A stretch of 64,000 nt of DNA from Lachnospiraceae bacterium (lineage in GTDB: Bacteria; Bacillota; Clostridia; Lachnospirales; Lachnospiraceae): positions 62,001 to 126,000 of the forward strand of contig JAFUIR010000005.1 of assembly GCA_017468395.1 (NCBI GenBank), given 5' to 3'. This document shows positions 17,329 through 25,795 of the stretch, one piece after another. The stretch's first letter is position 1; each line of letters begins with the position of its first letter. Under the pieces are notes generated by a model. It saw only the letters and a list, made by a program, of their open reading frames with translations. It was not told the DNA's origin and made no database searches. The position numbers and the translations under genes are program-made.

Positions 17329-17814
17329 ATGGCACGTGATATCGCTACTATTAAAAAGGACCGCCTTCGTTATACAAAAAATAAAATGTCTTCAAGTATG
17401 ACTTATTTAGCAATTTTGTTTAACGTTCTTTATTTTGTAAATATTTATCAGTCTGATGTAAATACCTATTATTACACCATGACAATCGGTTTTTCCGTTC
17501 TTTGCAATTTGGTGTTCCTGTTGGTTGCATTTTTAAGTTCGGAAGGGGTAAAAAATTACAAAATGAATTATGCACTTGTTTTGATATTACTGGGTGTAGT
17601 TCAGATTGCACGAATGTTTGGTATTCCCCGTATGGCGCACAGTACTATGACAACAATAGACGCTGTGGAAGTATTGGTTATGGATGACAAACAATACATG
17701 ACAGTAATTATTTTACTGGCACTTTCCGCTGCATCATGTTTTGTAGCAGGAATCAACGGTGTTATTAAGACTTCTGTACTTCAAAAGTATAAGAAAGATA
17801 ACGGATTCGAATAA
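17329..17814 (+). CDS. Four-helix membrane protein of the sugar-transport locus (block 1, second)
   Basis: The 161-residue product starts with a basic cytoplasmic segment (RDIATIKKDRLRYTKNK) and has four hydrophobic segments and a basic tail. AAGGAGGACTAAGATA precedes the ATG, which is 4 bp after the previous stop. It lies 42 bp before the MsmX-type ATPase gene. No recognised domain is visible. Its constant closeness to the ATPase suggests a membrane partner of the importer, but nothing in the sequence shows the role. Confidence 0.78.
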   Translation: MARDIATIKKDRLRYTKNKMSSSMTYLAILFNVLYFVNIYQSDVNTYYYTMTIGFSVLCNLVFLLVAFLSSEGVKNYKMNYALVLILLGVVQIARMFGIPRMAHSTMTTIDAVEVLVMDDKQYMTVIILLALSAASCFVAGINGVIKTSVLQKYKKDNGFE

Positions 17815-17856
17815 GACGAAACCACAAAGTCCATAAAGAAAGGCGTGGCTCAAAAA

Positions 17857-18915
17857 ATGGCTTCATTAAAGTTGCAAAATCTCAATAAAATATATGATAA
17901 CAATGTTCAGGCTGTTTTTGATTTCAACATGGATATCGAAGACGGTGAGTTCATTGTATTGGTAGGTCCTTCCGGATGCGGAAAGTCTACCACACTTCGT
18001 ATGATTGCAGGACTGGAAGATATTACCAGCGGTTCTCTTATTATTGACGGTGAGGATGTTACCCAGAAACCGCCCAAGGACAGAGATATAGCAATGGTTT
18101 TCCAGAACTATGCTCTGTATGCCCATATGACAATTTATGAGAACATGGCATTCTCCTTGACACTGCGTCATGAAGATCCCAACGTAATTCATGAAAAGGT
18201 TTTGGCTGCTGCTGAAATTTTGGGACTTACAGACCAGCTTAACAAAAAGCCGAAACAACTTTCCGGTGGTCAGAGACAGCGTGTAGCCATGGGACGTGCG
18301 ATTGTTCGTACACCTAAAGTATTCCTTTTTGACGAACCTTTGTCAAACCTGGATGCTAAACTCCGTGGCGCTACCAGACGTGAGATTCTTCTCTTACACA
18401 AACGTCTCGGTGCAACCATGTTGTATGTAACACATGACCAGACAGAAGCGTTGACATTGGCTGACAGAATCGTATGTATGTCCATGGGTTATGTACAGCA
18501 GATTGGTACCCCCCTTGAACTTTACGATACACCTGCAAACCTTTTCGTTGCTTCCTTTATCGGATTGCCTCCTATGAACTTCTTTGATTGTAAAGTGGAA
18601 GAAGGAAAACTCATCGGTGATGGTTTTGCAATCAATTTGAATGAAAACGACAAAGCGACCCTAAAAGATTATGTAGGTAAGACGATTACTCTTGGTGTTC
18701 GTCCTGAAAATATTGTTCATGGAAATGATGTGACTCTTTCCGTAAACAGTAATGAAAACTTGGGACAGACAACTTTGGTACACGGTAAAATCGGCGGACA
18801 CAGAGCCACCGCTAAATTCCGTGAGTGGTCTACATATAAATTGGGCGATGAGGTAGGCGTTTCTTTCAATCGCATGCATTTCTTTGATAAAGAAACAACC
18901 AACGCTATAAGGTAA
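17857..18915 (+). CDS. Sugar ABC transporter ATPase (MsmX/UgpC type), copy 1
   Basis: The ATG at 17857 gives the usual start ASLKLQNLNKIY; a GTG at 17845 is 1 bp from an AGG and unlikely. The 352-residue protein has Walker A (GPSGCGKST), Q loop (FQNYALYAHM), signature (LSGGQRQRVAMGRA), Walker B (VFLFDEP), D loop (SNLDAKLR) and the switch His (YVTHDQTEA). A C-terminal MalK-like regulatory domain (GVRPENI) follows. It differs from typical MsmX in LRGATRREILLLHKRLG and RIVCMSMGY. It should power the LplB/LplC permeases or a second transporter formed with the four-helix proteins. Confidence 0.95.
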   Translation: MASLKLQNLNKIYDNNVQAVFDFNMDIEDGEFIVLVGPSGCGKSTTLRMIAGLEDITSGSLIIDGEDVTQKPPKDRDIAMVFQNYALYAHMTIYENMAFSLTLRHEDPNVIHEKVLAAAEILGLTDQLNKKPKQLSGGQRQRVAMGRAIVRTPKVFLFDEPLSNLDAKLRGATRREILLLHKRLGATMLYVTHDQTEALTLADRIVCMSMGYVQQIGTPLELYDTPANLFVASFIGLPPMNFFDCKVEEGKLIGDGFAINLNENDKATLKDYVGKTITLGVRPENIVHGNDVTLSVNSNENLGQTTLVHGKIGGHRATAKFREWSTYKLGDEVGVSFNRMHFFDKETTNAIR

Positions 18916-18928
18916 AGGATTGGATGTT

Positions 18929-19516
18929 ATGACAAAGCAAAATGATAAAAAAACAAAATCAAAAGGCGGAGCCAAAGAAGTAATCAGAAAAATTTTGGTT
19001 TCTATTAAGAAGAATCCTCAGGCATTGCCGTTATTGGCACTTACGGTTTCTTTCTTGGTGTATTCCTTGAACTTGACTGTTATTTCTAACACAACTGCTA
19101 AAGTATATGGTGCTCACATGGGAATTTGTTCCTTTGTAACAATGCTTTTCTCAATGCTTTCTTATGTATGTATGTTTAGTGCATATCCGAAGCGTAAGAA
19201 ACCTAATATTGCATTGATTATCCTTATGCTTGTTATGTATGCGGCAATTCTCTTTGTAGATAATTATTATCGCGGTCGAATTTGGGCAGCTGTAACAAGA
19301 CCAGAAGAATTAAGTCCGATTAAAATTACAGAGGCAACCATGTATATCTTAGATGCCTATAACATGTTAAAAATTCATATGATAACAGTTGTTGTCACTA
19401 TGGTATGTGTTGTGGCTGAACCTTTCTATGCGAAACTCCTTAAGAAGATTAACACTTCTGTGGAAGTTGAGGATAATGGTGAACTTGGTGCAATTGAACT
19501 GAGTGACGAGGACTAG
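18929..19516 (+). CDS. Four-helix membrane protein of the sugar-transport locus (block 2, first)
   Basis: The ATG at 18929 is 9 bp after AAAGGA; an upstream TTG is less likely. The 195-residue product has a basic N-terminus (KKTKSKGGAKEVIRKILVSIKKN), four hydrophobic segments and an acidic tail (VEVEDNGELGAIELSDED). The first helix FLVYSLNL and the third-helix end FVDNYY match the layout of the protein at 16746, which suggests a diverged paralogue. No known domain is recognised. Confidence 0.78.
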   Translation: MTKQNDKKTKSKGGAKEVIRKILVSIKKNPQALPLLALTVSFLVYSLNLTVISNTTAKVYGAHMGICSFVTMLFSMLSYVCMFSAYPKRKKPNIALIILMLVMYAAILFVDNYYRGRIWAAVTRPEELSPIKITEATMYILDAYNMLKIHMITVVVTMVCVVAEPFYAKLLKKINTSVEVEDNGELGAIELSDED

Positions 19517-19524
19517 TTTTTAAA

Positions 19525-20163
19525 ATGACAAAAAAGAAAAAGACAGATGTTAATGCCCCCAAAGTTTCTACACAAAATTATTATGATCTGAAAAAAGATG
19601 CGGTAGAAAGACTTGTCAATGCTGACAAGAAGACTTATCCTAAAACCAAGGTTGACCCCGGAAAAGAATATAGGAGCGGTGCTCTTAGTAAAATTCCGGC
19701 ATGGGTAAAGGCTTTATTCATAAAGTTTTGGTTTAACGGAGCAGTGTGTTTCTTCATATTTTGGGGACTTGGGTTGTATATAACAGATATACTGGACATG
19801 ATTGTCGTTATTGGCATTGTGCACGGTGTTATCACAGATATTTTGGTAAACAATGCTTTTCGTTTCTTTGAGACATATACCGGCGAAAACAGCAAGTGGA
19901 TGATGTTTCCCCAGAAAAAGTATTGGACCTTTATCGCAAACATTATATATTCCAGTATCGTTTTGTATATAGTTGTTTGGTTATATAATGTAATCAATGA
20001 AATTGCAAATATGGCTAGAGGAACACAGGGCGAGATTGTACTCGGTGTTGAGCCCATACTTTTTGGTATATTCTTCTTGATAATTGATTTGTGTTTCATT
20101 GGTATGAAAAGACTTATAATTAAAATTATTGCTGATGCAAAACAAAAGAATGGAATGAAATAA
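19525..20163 (+). CDS. Four-helix membrane protein of the sugar-transport locus (block 2, second)
   Basis: The 212-residue product has a hydrophilic, Lys-rich N-terminal region of about 65 residues, then four hydrophobic segments between about 70 and 200. The ribosome site is weak (GAGGAC about 12 bp before ATG), so it may be coupled to the gene 8 bp upstream. It lies 39 bp before the second ATPase gene. No known domain is recognised. It occupies the place that the protein at 17329 has in block 1. Confidence 0.77.
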   Translation: MTKKKKTDVNAPKVSTQNYYDLKKDAVERLVNADKKTYPKTKVDPGKEYRSGALSKIPAWVKALFIKFWFNGAVCFFIFWGLGLYITDILDMIVVIGIVHGVITDILVNNAFRFFETYTGENSKWMMFPQKKYWTFIANIIYSSIVLYIVVWLYNVINEIANMARGTQGEIVLGVEPILFGIFFLIIDLCFIGMKRLIIKIIADAKQKNGMK

Positions 20164-20202
20164 TATTACCGTTCTTTTATAAATACAGGTAAGGAGTTTA
20201 TT

Positions 20203-21303
20203 ATGGCATACCTCAGTTTACAAGGAATAAACAAAATCTATCCCAATGGTTTCCATGCTGTTCATGATTTCAATTTGGACATCGAACAGGGTGAATTCAT
20301 CGTATTTGTAGGTCCTTCAGGATGCGGAAAATCTACAACACTTCGTATGATTGCCGGTTTGGAGAATATTAGTAAGGGTGAATTTAATATTAATGGCAAG
20401 CGTGCCAACGAGAAGGGACCTCGTGAGCGAGAAGTTGCCATGGTATTTCAGAGTTATGCGCTTTATCCCCATCTGTCTGTTTATGATAACATGGCATTCG
20501 GTCTTTCCCTGCAGGGTGTTGACGATGATGTTATCGAGCAGAAAGTTATGGAAACCGCAAAAATCTTAGGTCTGACAGATTATCTTGACAGAAAGCCCAG
20601 AGCACTTTCAGGTGGTCAGAGACAGCGTGTAGCGGTAGGTAGAGCGATTATTCGTAAAGTAGGTATTTTCCTGATGGATGAGCCTCTTTCCAACCTTGAT
20701 GCTAAGCAGCGTGTTACAATGCGTTCAGAAATTACAGATATTCACAGAAAAGTCGGTGCAACCACTATCTATGTAACTCATGACCAGACAGAGGCTATGA
20801 CAATGGCTGACCGAATCGTAGTTATGAGAGATGGTTATATTCAGCAGGTTGGTACACCTTATGAATTGTACTTTAAACCTGTGAATATGTTTGTTGCAGG
20901 TTTCATCGGAGAGCCTCCTATGAACTTCATCACATCTACCGTAAAAAATGGTGCGCTTGAAATAGGCGGCGCAACTCTTGCACTTAACAATGTTTTGGCA
21001 GCTGACAAACTTGCTGCTTATGAAGGAAAGAAACTTGCATTAGGTTTCCGTCCTGAGGCAATAGAACTTGGTGCACAGGAAAACAGTTATGTGCTTGATG
21101 CTGAAGTAGAACTGACAGAACTTTTAGGTGACAATACCAACGTATACATCGATATGGATGGCATAAAATCTATCTTAAAGGTTGATCCTCATGATACACC
21201 TAAGATGGATACTAAGGTTCAGTTCTCCATTCCTTTCAAATCTGTATATCTCTTTGATGGAGAGACAGAGAAGGTTATTGATACAAACTTTGATCATGAA
21301 TAA
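20203..21303 (+). CDS. Sugar ABC transporter ATPase (MsmX/UgpC type), copy 2
   Basis: The 366-residue protein has Walker A at 37-45 (GPSGCGKST), Q loop FQSYALYPHL, signature LSGGQRQRVAVGRA, Walker B IFLMDEP, D loop SNLDAKQR and H switch YVTHDQTEAMT. A C-terminal regulatory domain has GFRPEAIEL and VELTELLGDNTNVY, as in MsmX and UgpC. It is closer to canonical MsmX than the copy at 17857. AAGGAG precedes the ATG. A strong terminator follows 15 bp after the stop, ending the operon. Confidence 0.96.
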   Translation: MAYLSLQGINKIYPNGFHAVHDFNLDIEQGEFIVFVGPSGCGKSTTLRMIAGLENISKGEFNINGKRANEKGPREREVAMVFQSYALYPHLSVYDNMAFGLSLQGVDDDVIEQKVMETAKILGLTDYLDRKPRALSGGQRQRVAVGRAIIRKVGIFLMDEPLSNLDAKQRVTMRSEITDIHRKVGATTIYVTHDQTEAMTMADRIVVMRDGYIQQVGTPYELYFKPVNMFVAGFIGEPPMNFITSTVKNGALEIGGATLALNNVLAADKLAAYEGKKLALGFRPEAIELGAQENSYVLDAEVELTELLGDNTNVYIDMDGIKSILKVDPHDTPKMDTKVQFSIPFKSVYLFDGETEKVIDTNFDHE

Positions 21304-21317
21304 GTAAAATCTTATAG

Positions 21318-21348
21318 CACCCGATGCATATGCGTCGGGTGTTTTTTT
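21318..21348 (+). terminator. Terminator of the sugar-transport operon
   Basis: CACCCGATGCATATGCGTCGGGTG is a near-perfect dyad followed by seven T residues. Confidence 0.85.
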
Positions 21349-21457
21349 GTTCTTTTTGACAATAAACTATAAAAAATTGATAAATTTCAAACAAAAATCT
21401 TGGCTTTTTTGATATCTGGTGGTAAGATGAAAAAAATAACTTTTGGAGTTGATGTAA

Positions 21458-22258
21458 GTGAAAAGAAATATACCGAAATATATCCCCAATTATTATTACA
21501 GCAAAGTGGTTGATATTGTTGATAATGAATCTGCCAGACACCATCATCAGGCGCTGGAAATCTATTATATGAAAGAGGGAATATGTAATTATTTTGTAGG
21601 GAATCATTCTTACAGGGTTGTACCGGGAGATATTATTATCATACCCGGCGGAACTATTCACCGGACAAATTATGGCGGTGTGGCACATACTCGAATGCTC
21701 ATAAATTGTTCTTATGAATATATACCCTCTGCGGTGGCGGAACAAATTCCAAGTATCGGCTATTTGTACCGGAACAGCAAGGTCATAGATAAAATCGAAG
21801 AAATTTTTAATAAAATAGAAAATGAATACAGTCATGCGGATGTGTTGTCAGCAGAGGTGCTTAAATGTTATACATCGGAATTATTTTTCCTGATTTTGCG
21901 AAATGAAAATGAGCATGAGAAAAATAATGAAGAAAGCAGTATTGTCATGCAGGTGTTAAAATACATCCAGCACAATTATATGAATGATATAAAATTATCT
22001 TCCGTGGCAAAACTGGTTTCGGTAAGTTCGGAACATCTTTCCAGAGTGTTTAAACAGGAGACCGGATTTGGATTCAAAGAATATCTTACGATTCTCCGTC
22101 TGCAAAAAGCAGAAGATATGTTGAAAAACGAGCCCGGCAGAGCAGTCAGTGAAGTGGCATATGCCTGTGGATTTAATGATGGAAACTATTTTTCTTATAA
22201 ATTTAAGGAAGCCTACGGTGTTTCGCCTACCAAGGTGCGGGGACAGAAGAAAGAGTGA
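21458..22258 (+). CDS. AraC family regulator with N-terminal cupin domain
   Basis: GTG start, 9 bp after GGAG. Residues 20-100 form a cupin-like sensing domain (HHHQALEIYYMKEG, GDIIIIPGGTIHR). Residues 165-262 carry the two helix-turn-helix units of AraC proteins (LSSVAKLVSVSSEHLSRVFKQ and VSEVAYACGFNDGNYFSYKFK), ending with YGVSPTKVR. The 266-residue size is typical of sugar-responsive activators. It lies directly after the sugar-transport operon and is the only dedicated regulator there. The direct repeats at 11582-11643 are a plausible target. Confidence 0.92.
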   Translation: MKRNIPKYIPNYYYSKVVDIVDNESARHHHQALEIYYMKEGICNYFVGNHSYRVVPGDIIIIPGGTIHRTNYGGVAHTRMLINCSYEYIPSAVAEQIPSIGYLYRNSKVIDKIEEIFNKIENEYSHADVLSAEVLKCYTSELFFLILRNENEHEKNNEESSIVMQVLKYIQHNYMNDIKLSSVAKLVSVSSEHLSRVFKQETGFGFKEYLTILRLQKAEDMLKNEPGRAVSEVAYACGFNDGNYFSYKFKEAYGVSPTKVRGQKKE

Positions 22259-22352
22259 TATTGTCACGACATATTGATGGTTAAGCAGAAACAGAGAATT
22301 CCGTAAAAATAGATAAATATGCGGAAATTCGTTGTGTACCGAAGCAGTCTTA

Positions 22353-22361
22353 TGTTATAAT
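22353..22361 (+). promoter_or_regulatory. Extended -10 promoter for the GGDEF gene
   Basis: TGTTATAAT is an extended -10 element; TTGTGT at 22332-22337 is a possible weak -35 at 18 bp. Confidence 0.45.
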
Positions 22362-22399
22362 AATTAGCACAAGAAAGGTACTTATGAGGAGTTTATACT

Positions 22400-23488
22400 A
22401 TGGATAAAATTGTTTTGGGCAACTTGTCCAAAGAAGAAAAAAAGAATTTTTTTCAATCAAAATATGAATATTATAAACCCTTCAATTTGCGTATGGTTAC
22501 GGTCTCTACGCTGGCGTTTATGTCCTTTTTTGTTACAGATTGCAGTATATTTGGTCATTTTGCTTATGAGACATTGTTATCCCGTACCATAGTACTGATA
22601 CCTTTTATTCTTTATCTGATTTTGACGAAAAAAGTATCGGATTATCGCATCATGGTTCCGGTTACATATCTGGTGATACATATTATTATCTGGTGTACGG
22701 ATTGGGCAACTTATTTATTGCCCGACAGGCAGTTTGCAATTCCCGGTATGATTATTATGAACTTAATATTCGTATGCGCCGGATTTGGAGCACCTTTTAA
22801 GTATGGACTGTTGGCACATTTGATTTTGTTGGTGGATATCGCTGTGGCAGATAGATTTATCCACTATGATAATGTAGAGATGATGTTTATGTTCAATGCC
22901 CCCTGTATTTTAGCGGTAGGAGCAATGCATCATATGATGCAGGGAGTATATTTTGAACAGTATCTGGCAAAGCAAAGCCTGCAGAAACTGGCAGTTTATG
23001 ACCAACTTTCCGGTGTATATAACCGCAATATCCTGAAAGAAATAAATGATCCAAATACAGGTAAATTGACATTTGCTCCCGGTGTAAGTGTTGGTGTGTT
23101 GTTGATTGATATCGACTTTTTTAAGAAAGTAAATGATAAATATGGTCATGAAGCCGGTGATAAGGTTCTTATGTATCTGGCAGATATTTTTAAAAGCAAC
23201 ATGCGCCCTGAGGATTATGTAATCCGTTGGGGAGGCGAAGAATTCCTCATCATTATGCCGGACCGTGACCAACAGCAGACTCTGCAAATTGCAAAGATGC
23301 TGAGAGAAAAAGTAGAACAAAGTGATAATGGCGTATGTAAAATGACAATCTCTGTGGGCGCAGCAATGTATAATGGCGGAGATTATCACGAGACTATTAA
23401 AAAAGCGGATGAGGCTATGTATTTGGCAAAAAACAATGGCAGGAACCAAGTAGTTTCCTATGAGATGAGTCAACAAGACAATTCTTAA
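22400..23488 (+). CDS. Membrane-bound diguanylate cyclase (GGDEF)
   Basis: The 362-residue protein has about six hydrophobic segments in residues 30-195 and a C-terminal GGDEF domain from about 205. The active-site signature is GGEEF within RWGGEEFLIIMP, which is a functional variant. An RPED sequence five residues before it fits the RxxD inhibitory site, so product inhibition is likely. It should make cyclic di-GMP from two GTP. The membrane part resembles MASE-type sensing modules, ligand unknown. It stands alone, but acts on the same messenger as the HD-GYP protein at 1754. Confidence 0.92.
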   Translation: MDKIVLGNLSKEEKKNFFQSKYEYYKPFNLRMVTVSTLAFMSFFVTDCSIFGHFAYETLLSRTIVLIPFILYLILTKKVSDYRIMVPVTYLVIHIIIWCTDWATYLLPDRQFAIPGMIIMNLIFVCAGFGAPFKYGLLAHLILLVDIAVADRFIHYDNVEMMFMFNAPCILAVGAMHHMMQGVYFEQYLAKQSLQKLAVYDQLSGVYNRNILKEINDPNTGKLTFAPGVSVGVLLIDIDFFKKVNDKYGHEAGDKVLMYLADIFKSNMRPEDYVIRWGGEEFLIIMPDRDQQQTLQIAKMLREKVEQSDNGVCKMTISVGAAMYNGGDYHETIKKADEAMYLAKNNGRNQVVSYEMSQQDNS

Positions 23489-23528
23489 TGTAAAAACTGA
23501 TTGAAAATAAAAATATAGCGGACGTTAA

Positions 23529-23558
23529 GGTATAAAATTCCTCTGTTTACAAATACTA
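23529..23558 (+). promoter_or_regulatory. Possible SigG-type promoter for spoVT
   Basis: GGTATA (23529-23534), 17 bp, AATACTA (23552-23558). This resembles the forespore SigG pattern (GNATA, about 17 bp, CATAMTA), and spoVT is a SigG gene in Bacillus. Confidence 0.45.
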
Positions 23559-23582
23559 GGGTTACAAAACTAGAATTGGTAA

Positions 23583-23619
23583 ATGGAGGATTTTTTATGC
23601 CTCCATAGAAGGAGGCATT
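23583..23619 (+). promoter_or_regulatory. spoVT leader: mini-cistron Met-Pro-Pro-stop within alternative hairpins
   Basis: GGAGG (23585-23589) is followed after 7 nt by ATG CCT CCA TAG (23597-23608), a three-codon frame that ends 2 nt before the spoVT ribosome site GGAGG (23611-23615). ATGCCTCC (23597-23604) pairs with GGAGGCAT (23611-23618) over 8 bp and hides that site. ATGGAGG (23583-23589) can instead pair with CCTCCAT (23600-23606), freeing it. The two folds exclude each other. Confidence 0.6.
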
Positions 23620-24165
23620 ATGAAAGCAACAGGCATAGTACGCCGCATAGATGACTTGGGTCGAATTGTTATTCCGAAAGAAATACGCAGAACTTTACGG
23701 ATTCGAGAGGGAGACCCGCTGGAAATTTTTACCGATAGGGAAGGAGAAGTTATTTTGAAAAAATATTCTCCCATCGGCGAGATGATGACTTTTGCCAAAC
23801 AATATGCAGAAAGTCTGGCGCAGGTGTCCGGACATGTGGCATTGATTGCAGATAGAGACCAGTTTATTGCAGTGTCAGGAGGATACAAAAATCTGCTGGG
23901 AAAAAGTATTAGCAGGCAGTTGGAAGAAACATTGGAAAGACGAGAAACAATATTGGCTGCCAAAGGAGACAAAACTTTTATCCCCATTACAGAGGAAAGT
24001 ATGGATGACTATCTGTTTGAAGCCATTACACCCATTATTTGTGAGGGTGATGTAATCGGCGCAGTTGTACTGATTAAAAATGACAGTAAAGCCAAGATGG
24101 GGGATGTGGAGCAGAAATTAATTATGTCTGCCGCAGGCTTTTTGGGAAGACAGATGGAGCAATAA
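23620..24165 (+). CDS. spoVT: Stage V sporulation protein T, AbrB-family regulator
   Basis: At 181 residues the protein has the length of SpoVT. Residues 1-50 form the SpoVT-AbrB swapped-hairpin DNA-binding domain (MKATGIVRRIDDLGRIVIPKEIRRTLRI, shown only in part: RRIDDLGRIVIPKEIR). Residues 55-180 form the GAF-like domain. In Bacillus it acts in the forespore under SigG to tune late spore genes; the sequence is strongly conserved and the role should hold. It is a single gene with its own leader and a terminator after it. Confidence 0.95.
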   Translation: MKATGIVRRIDDLGRIVIPKEIRRTLRIREGDPLEIFTDREGEVILKKYSPIGEMMTFAKQYAESLAQVSGHVALIADRDQFIAVSGGYKNLLGKSISRQLEETLERRETILAAKGDKTFIPITEESMDDYLFEAITPIICEGDVIGAVVLIKNDSKAKMGDVEQKLIMSAAGFLGRQMEQ

Positions 24166-24170
24166 ATAAG

Positions 24171-24212
24171 GGAGGCGTTGCAAAGTTAACTATTTTGTAG
24201 CAGCCTCCTTTT
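24171..24212 (+). terminator. Terminator after spoVT
   Basis: GGAGGCGTTGC and GCAGCCTCC form an interrupted stem, followed by TTTTG. Confidence 0.6.
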
Positions 24213-24280
24213 GTGTAGTTGATTTTATTACTTTAGTCTGTTAAAATATACACATAAATTGATGCGGTAGGTACAAAAGA

Positions 24281-24655
24281 ATGAGTATTGTTTTACAGAT
24301 TATAGCAATTTTAATATGTTGCGCCATGATTTATGGATTATTTTTTGAAATGAAAAAAAAGAGATTGTCGGAAAATCAATCTTTGATTTGGCTGATTGGC
24401 ACGGTGGGTTTACTCATTCTTTCCATATTTCCCAATATTTTGCATTGGGTGGCGCAGTTACTTGGAATTTCCTGGGCACCGGCATCGTTGATTTTCTTCT
24501 TTTTGATAGTGATATTTTTTATTATATTCCATCACACAATTGCCATTTCCACGTTGGAAAACCAAGTAACGGAACTGGCCATGCAAGTGACATTGCTAAA
24601 AGATGCAAATAAAGAATTGGAAAAAAAATTAGAGGATAGACATAAAGAGAAATAG
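24281..24655 (+). CDS. DUF2304 membrane protein
   Basis: The 124-residue protein has three hydrophobic segments (about 4-22, 36-55 and 66-88) and a C-terminal coiled coil (LENQVTELAMQVTLLKDANKELEKKLE). This layout and the motif ENQSLIWLIGTVGLLILSIF fit DUF2304, small proteins nearly always encoded beside a polyprenyl-phosphate sugar transferase, as here, where the GT2 gene starts 2 bp after the stop. It may anchor or regulate that enzyme. Confidence 0.85.
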   Translation: MSIVLQIIAILICCAMIYGLFFEMKKKRLSENQSLIWLIGTVGLLILSIFPNILHWVAQLLGISWAPASLIFFFLIVIFFIIFHHTIAISTLENQVTELAMQVTLLKDANKELEKKLEDRHKEK

Positions 24656-24657
24656 TT

Positions 24658-25404
24658 ATGAAAAAAGTGCTTATTATTATTCCGGCCTATAATGAAGAAG
24701 AGAATATCGGCGGATTGCTGGATAAGATGCGTGAAGGAACTATGCTGGAGCAGATGGATGTTTTGGTGATTGATGACGGTTCCAAGGATAAAACAGCGCA
24801 AATAGTGGAAGCGCATGGGTTCAAAGTTATTTCCCAAGTGTTCAATATGGGATATGGTGCAGCCTTGCAGACAGCCTACAAATATGCTGTGGAAAAAGGT
24901 TACGAGTATCTGGTGCAGTTGGACGCAGATGGACAGCATGACATAAAGAATATAGAGGTCATTTGCGACAGGATGGGATGCTTTCAGAAAACAAAAGAAA
25001 GTTACCCGGATATTCTTATCGGTTCCCGCTTTTTGGAAGGAAGCCAATCCTTTTATATGTCAAAACTGAAAATGTTGGCCATTAATTTTTTTAGAAAAAT
25101 AATCAAAAAAAATACCGGCTGTACTTTGACAGACCCTACCAGTGGTTTGCAGGGGCTTAACAGGGAGGCTTTTTCTTTTTATGCCCAGTATGGTAATTTT
25201 GATTTAAAATATCCGGACATGAATATGATCATTCAGATGCTCCTTCGGGGATATAGTGTGGAGGAATTTCCGGCAATCATGCATGAGCGCACGGCAGGGA
25301 CTTCCATGCACACCGGATTGTTTAAAGTGGGAAAATATATGTTTTTGATGATGCTCAGTAGCATGAATGTGTATTTCCGATATAAAAAGCGCTATTTTAA
25401 ATGA
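24658..25404 (+). CDS. GT2 glycosyltransferase, polyprenyl-phosphate mannosyl/glucosyltransferase-like
   Basis: The 248-residue protein has the GT-A start VLIIIPAYNEEENIGGLL, the nucleotide-binding VIDDGSKDKT, and the DxD metal motif in LDADGQHD, followed by IGSRFLEGS and TDPTSGLQGLNR, as in dolichyl-phosphate mannose synthases. There is no C-terminal pair of membrane helices, which the DUF2304 partner may replace. It should load a sugar onto a lipid carrier for later transfer by GT-C enzymes, of which candidates lie at 7027 and 60831. Confidence 0.9.
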   Translation: MKKVLIIIPAYNEEENIGGLLDKMREGTMLEQMDVLVIDDGSKDKTAQIVEAHGFKVISQVFNMGYGAALQTAYKYAVEKGYEYLVQLDADGQHDIKNIEVICDRMGCFQKTKESYPDILIGSRFLEGSQSFYMSKLKMLAINFFRKIIKKNTGCTLTDPTSGLQGLNREAFSFYAQYGNFDLKYPDMNMIIQMLLRGYSVEEFPAIMHERTAGTSMHTGLFKVGKYMFLMMLSSMNVYFRYKKRYFK

Positions 25405-25412
25405 GGTTTCTC

Positions 25413-25442
25413 TTGACAATGCGCAGGCAGCAACTATATAAT
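25413..25442 (+). promoter_or_regulatory. SigA promoter of ileS
   Basis: TTGACA (25413-25418), 18 bp, TATAAT (25437-25442): both boxes are consensus. Confidence 0.8.
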
Positions 25443-25454
25443 AAATCGCAAAGA

Positions 25455-25730
25455 AACTTAATATTTAACTGTGAAAAACGTTGACGAAGAGAGTACACTT
25501 TTCTTTAAAGTCGCAGCGAGCCGGTGAGGGTGCAAGACCGGTACGAGTAGGGAAATGTGGAAAATCACTTCTGAGTTGCAAGGGCAAAAACGATAGGTGA
25601 GTAGTCCAAGCCGGCAATCTGCCGTTACCGGATAACATATAACTTTTGCATTTAGGGCAAAAGCGTATGCTGTAACAGGTGGTTTTCGAGTGCTATAGCC
25701 TCGTCCTATTACGGACGGGGCTTTTAATTT
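25455..25730 (+). ncRNA. T-box leader controlling ileS
   Basis: The 5' part carries stem I features (GACGAAGAGAGTA, then GGTGAGGGTGCAAGACCGGT), and a likely specifier AUC (Ile) in GGAAAAUCACUUCUGAG. The 3' part has AACAGGUGGUUUUCGAGUGC in the place of the T-box bulge, which normally binds the tRNA acceptor end; it is diverged from AGGGTGGNACCGCG. It is followed by the terminator GCCTCGTCC/GGACGGGGC and TTTTAATTTT (25698-25728). Uncharged tRNA-Ile should favour antitermination. It fills the 390 bp between the GT2 gene and ileS. Confidence 0.85.
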
Positions 25731-25795
25731 TCGGGATAAGCAATTTCGAGGTGTTTATCTCGATTCAGATAAGCAGAAAGAAAGGAAAAAATGCC

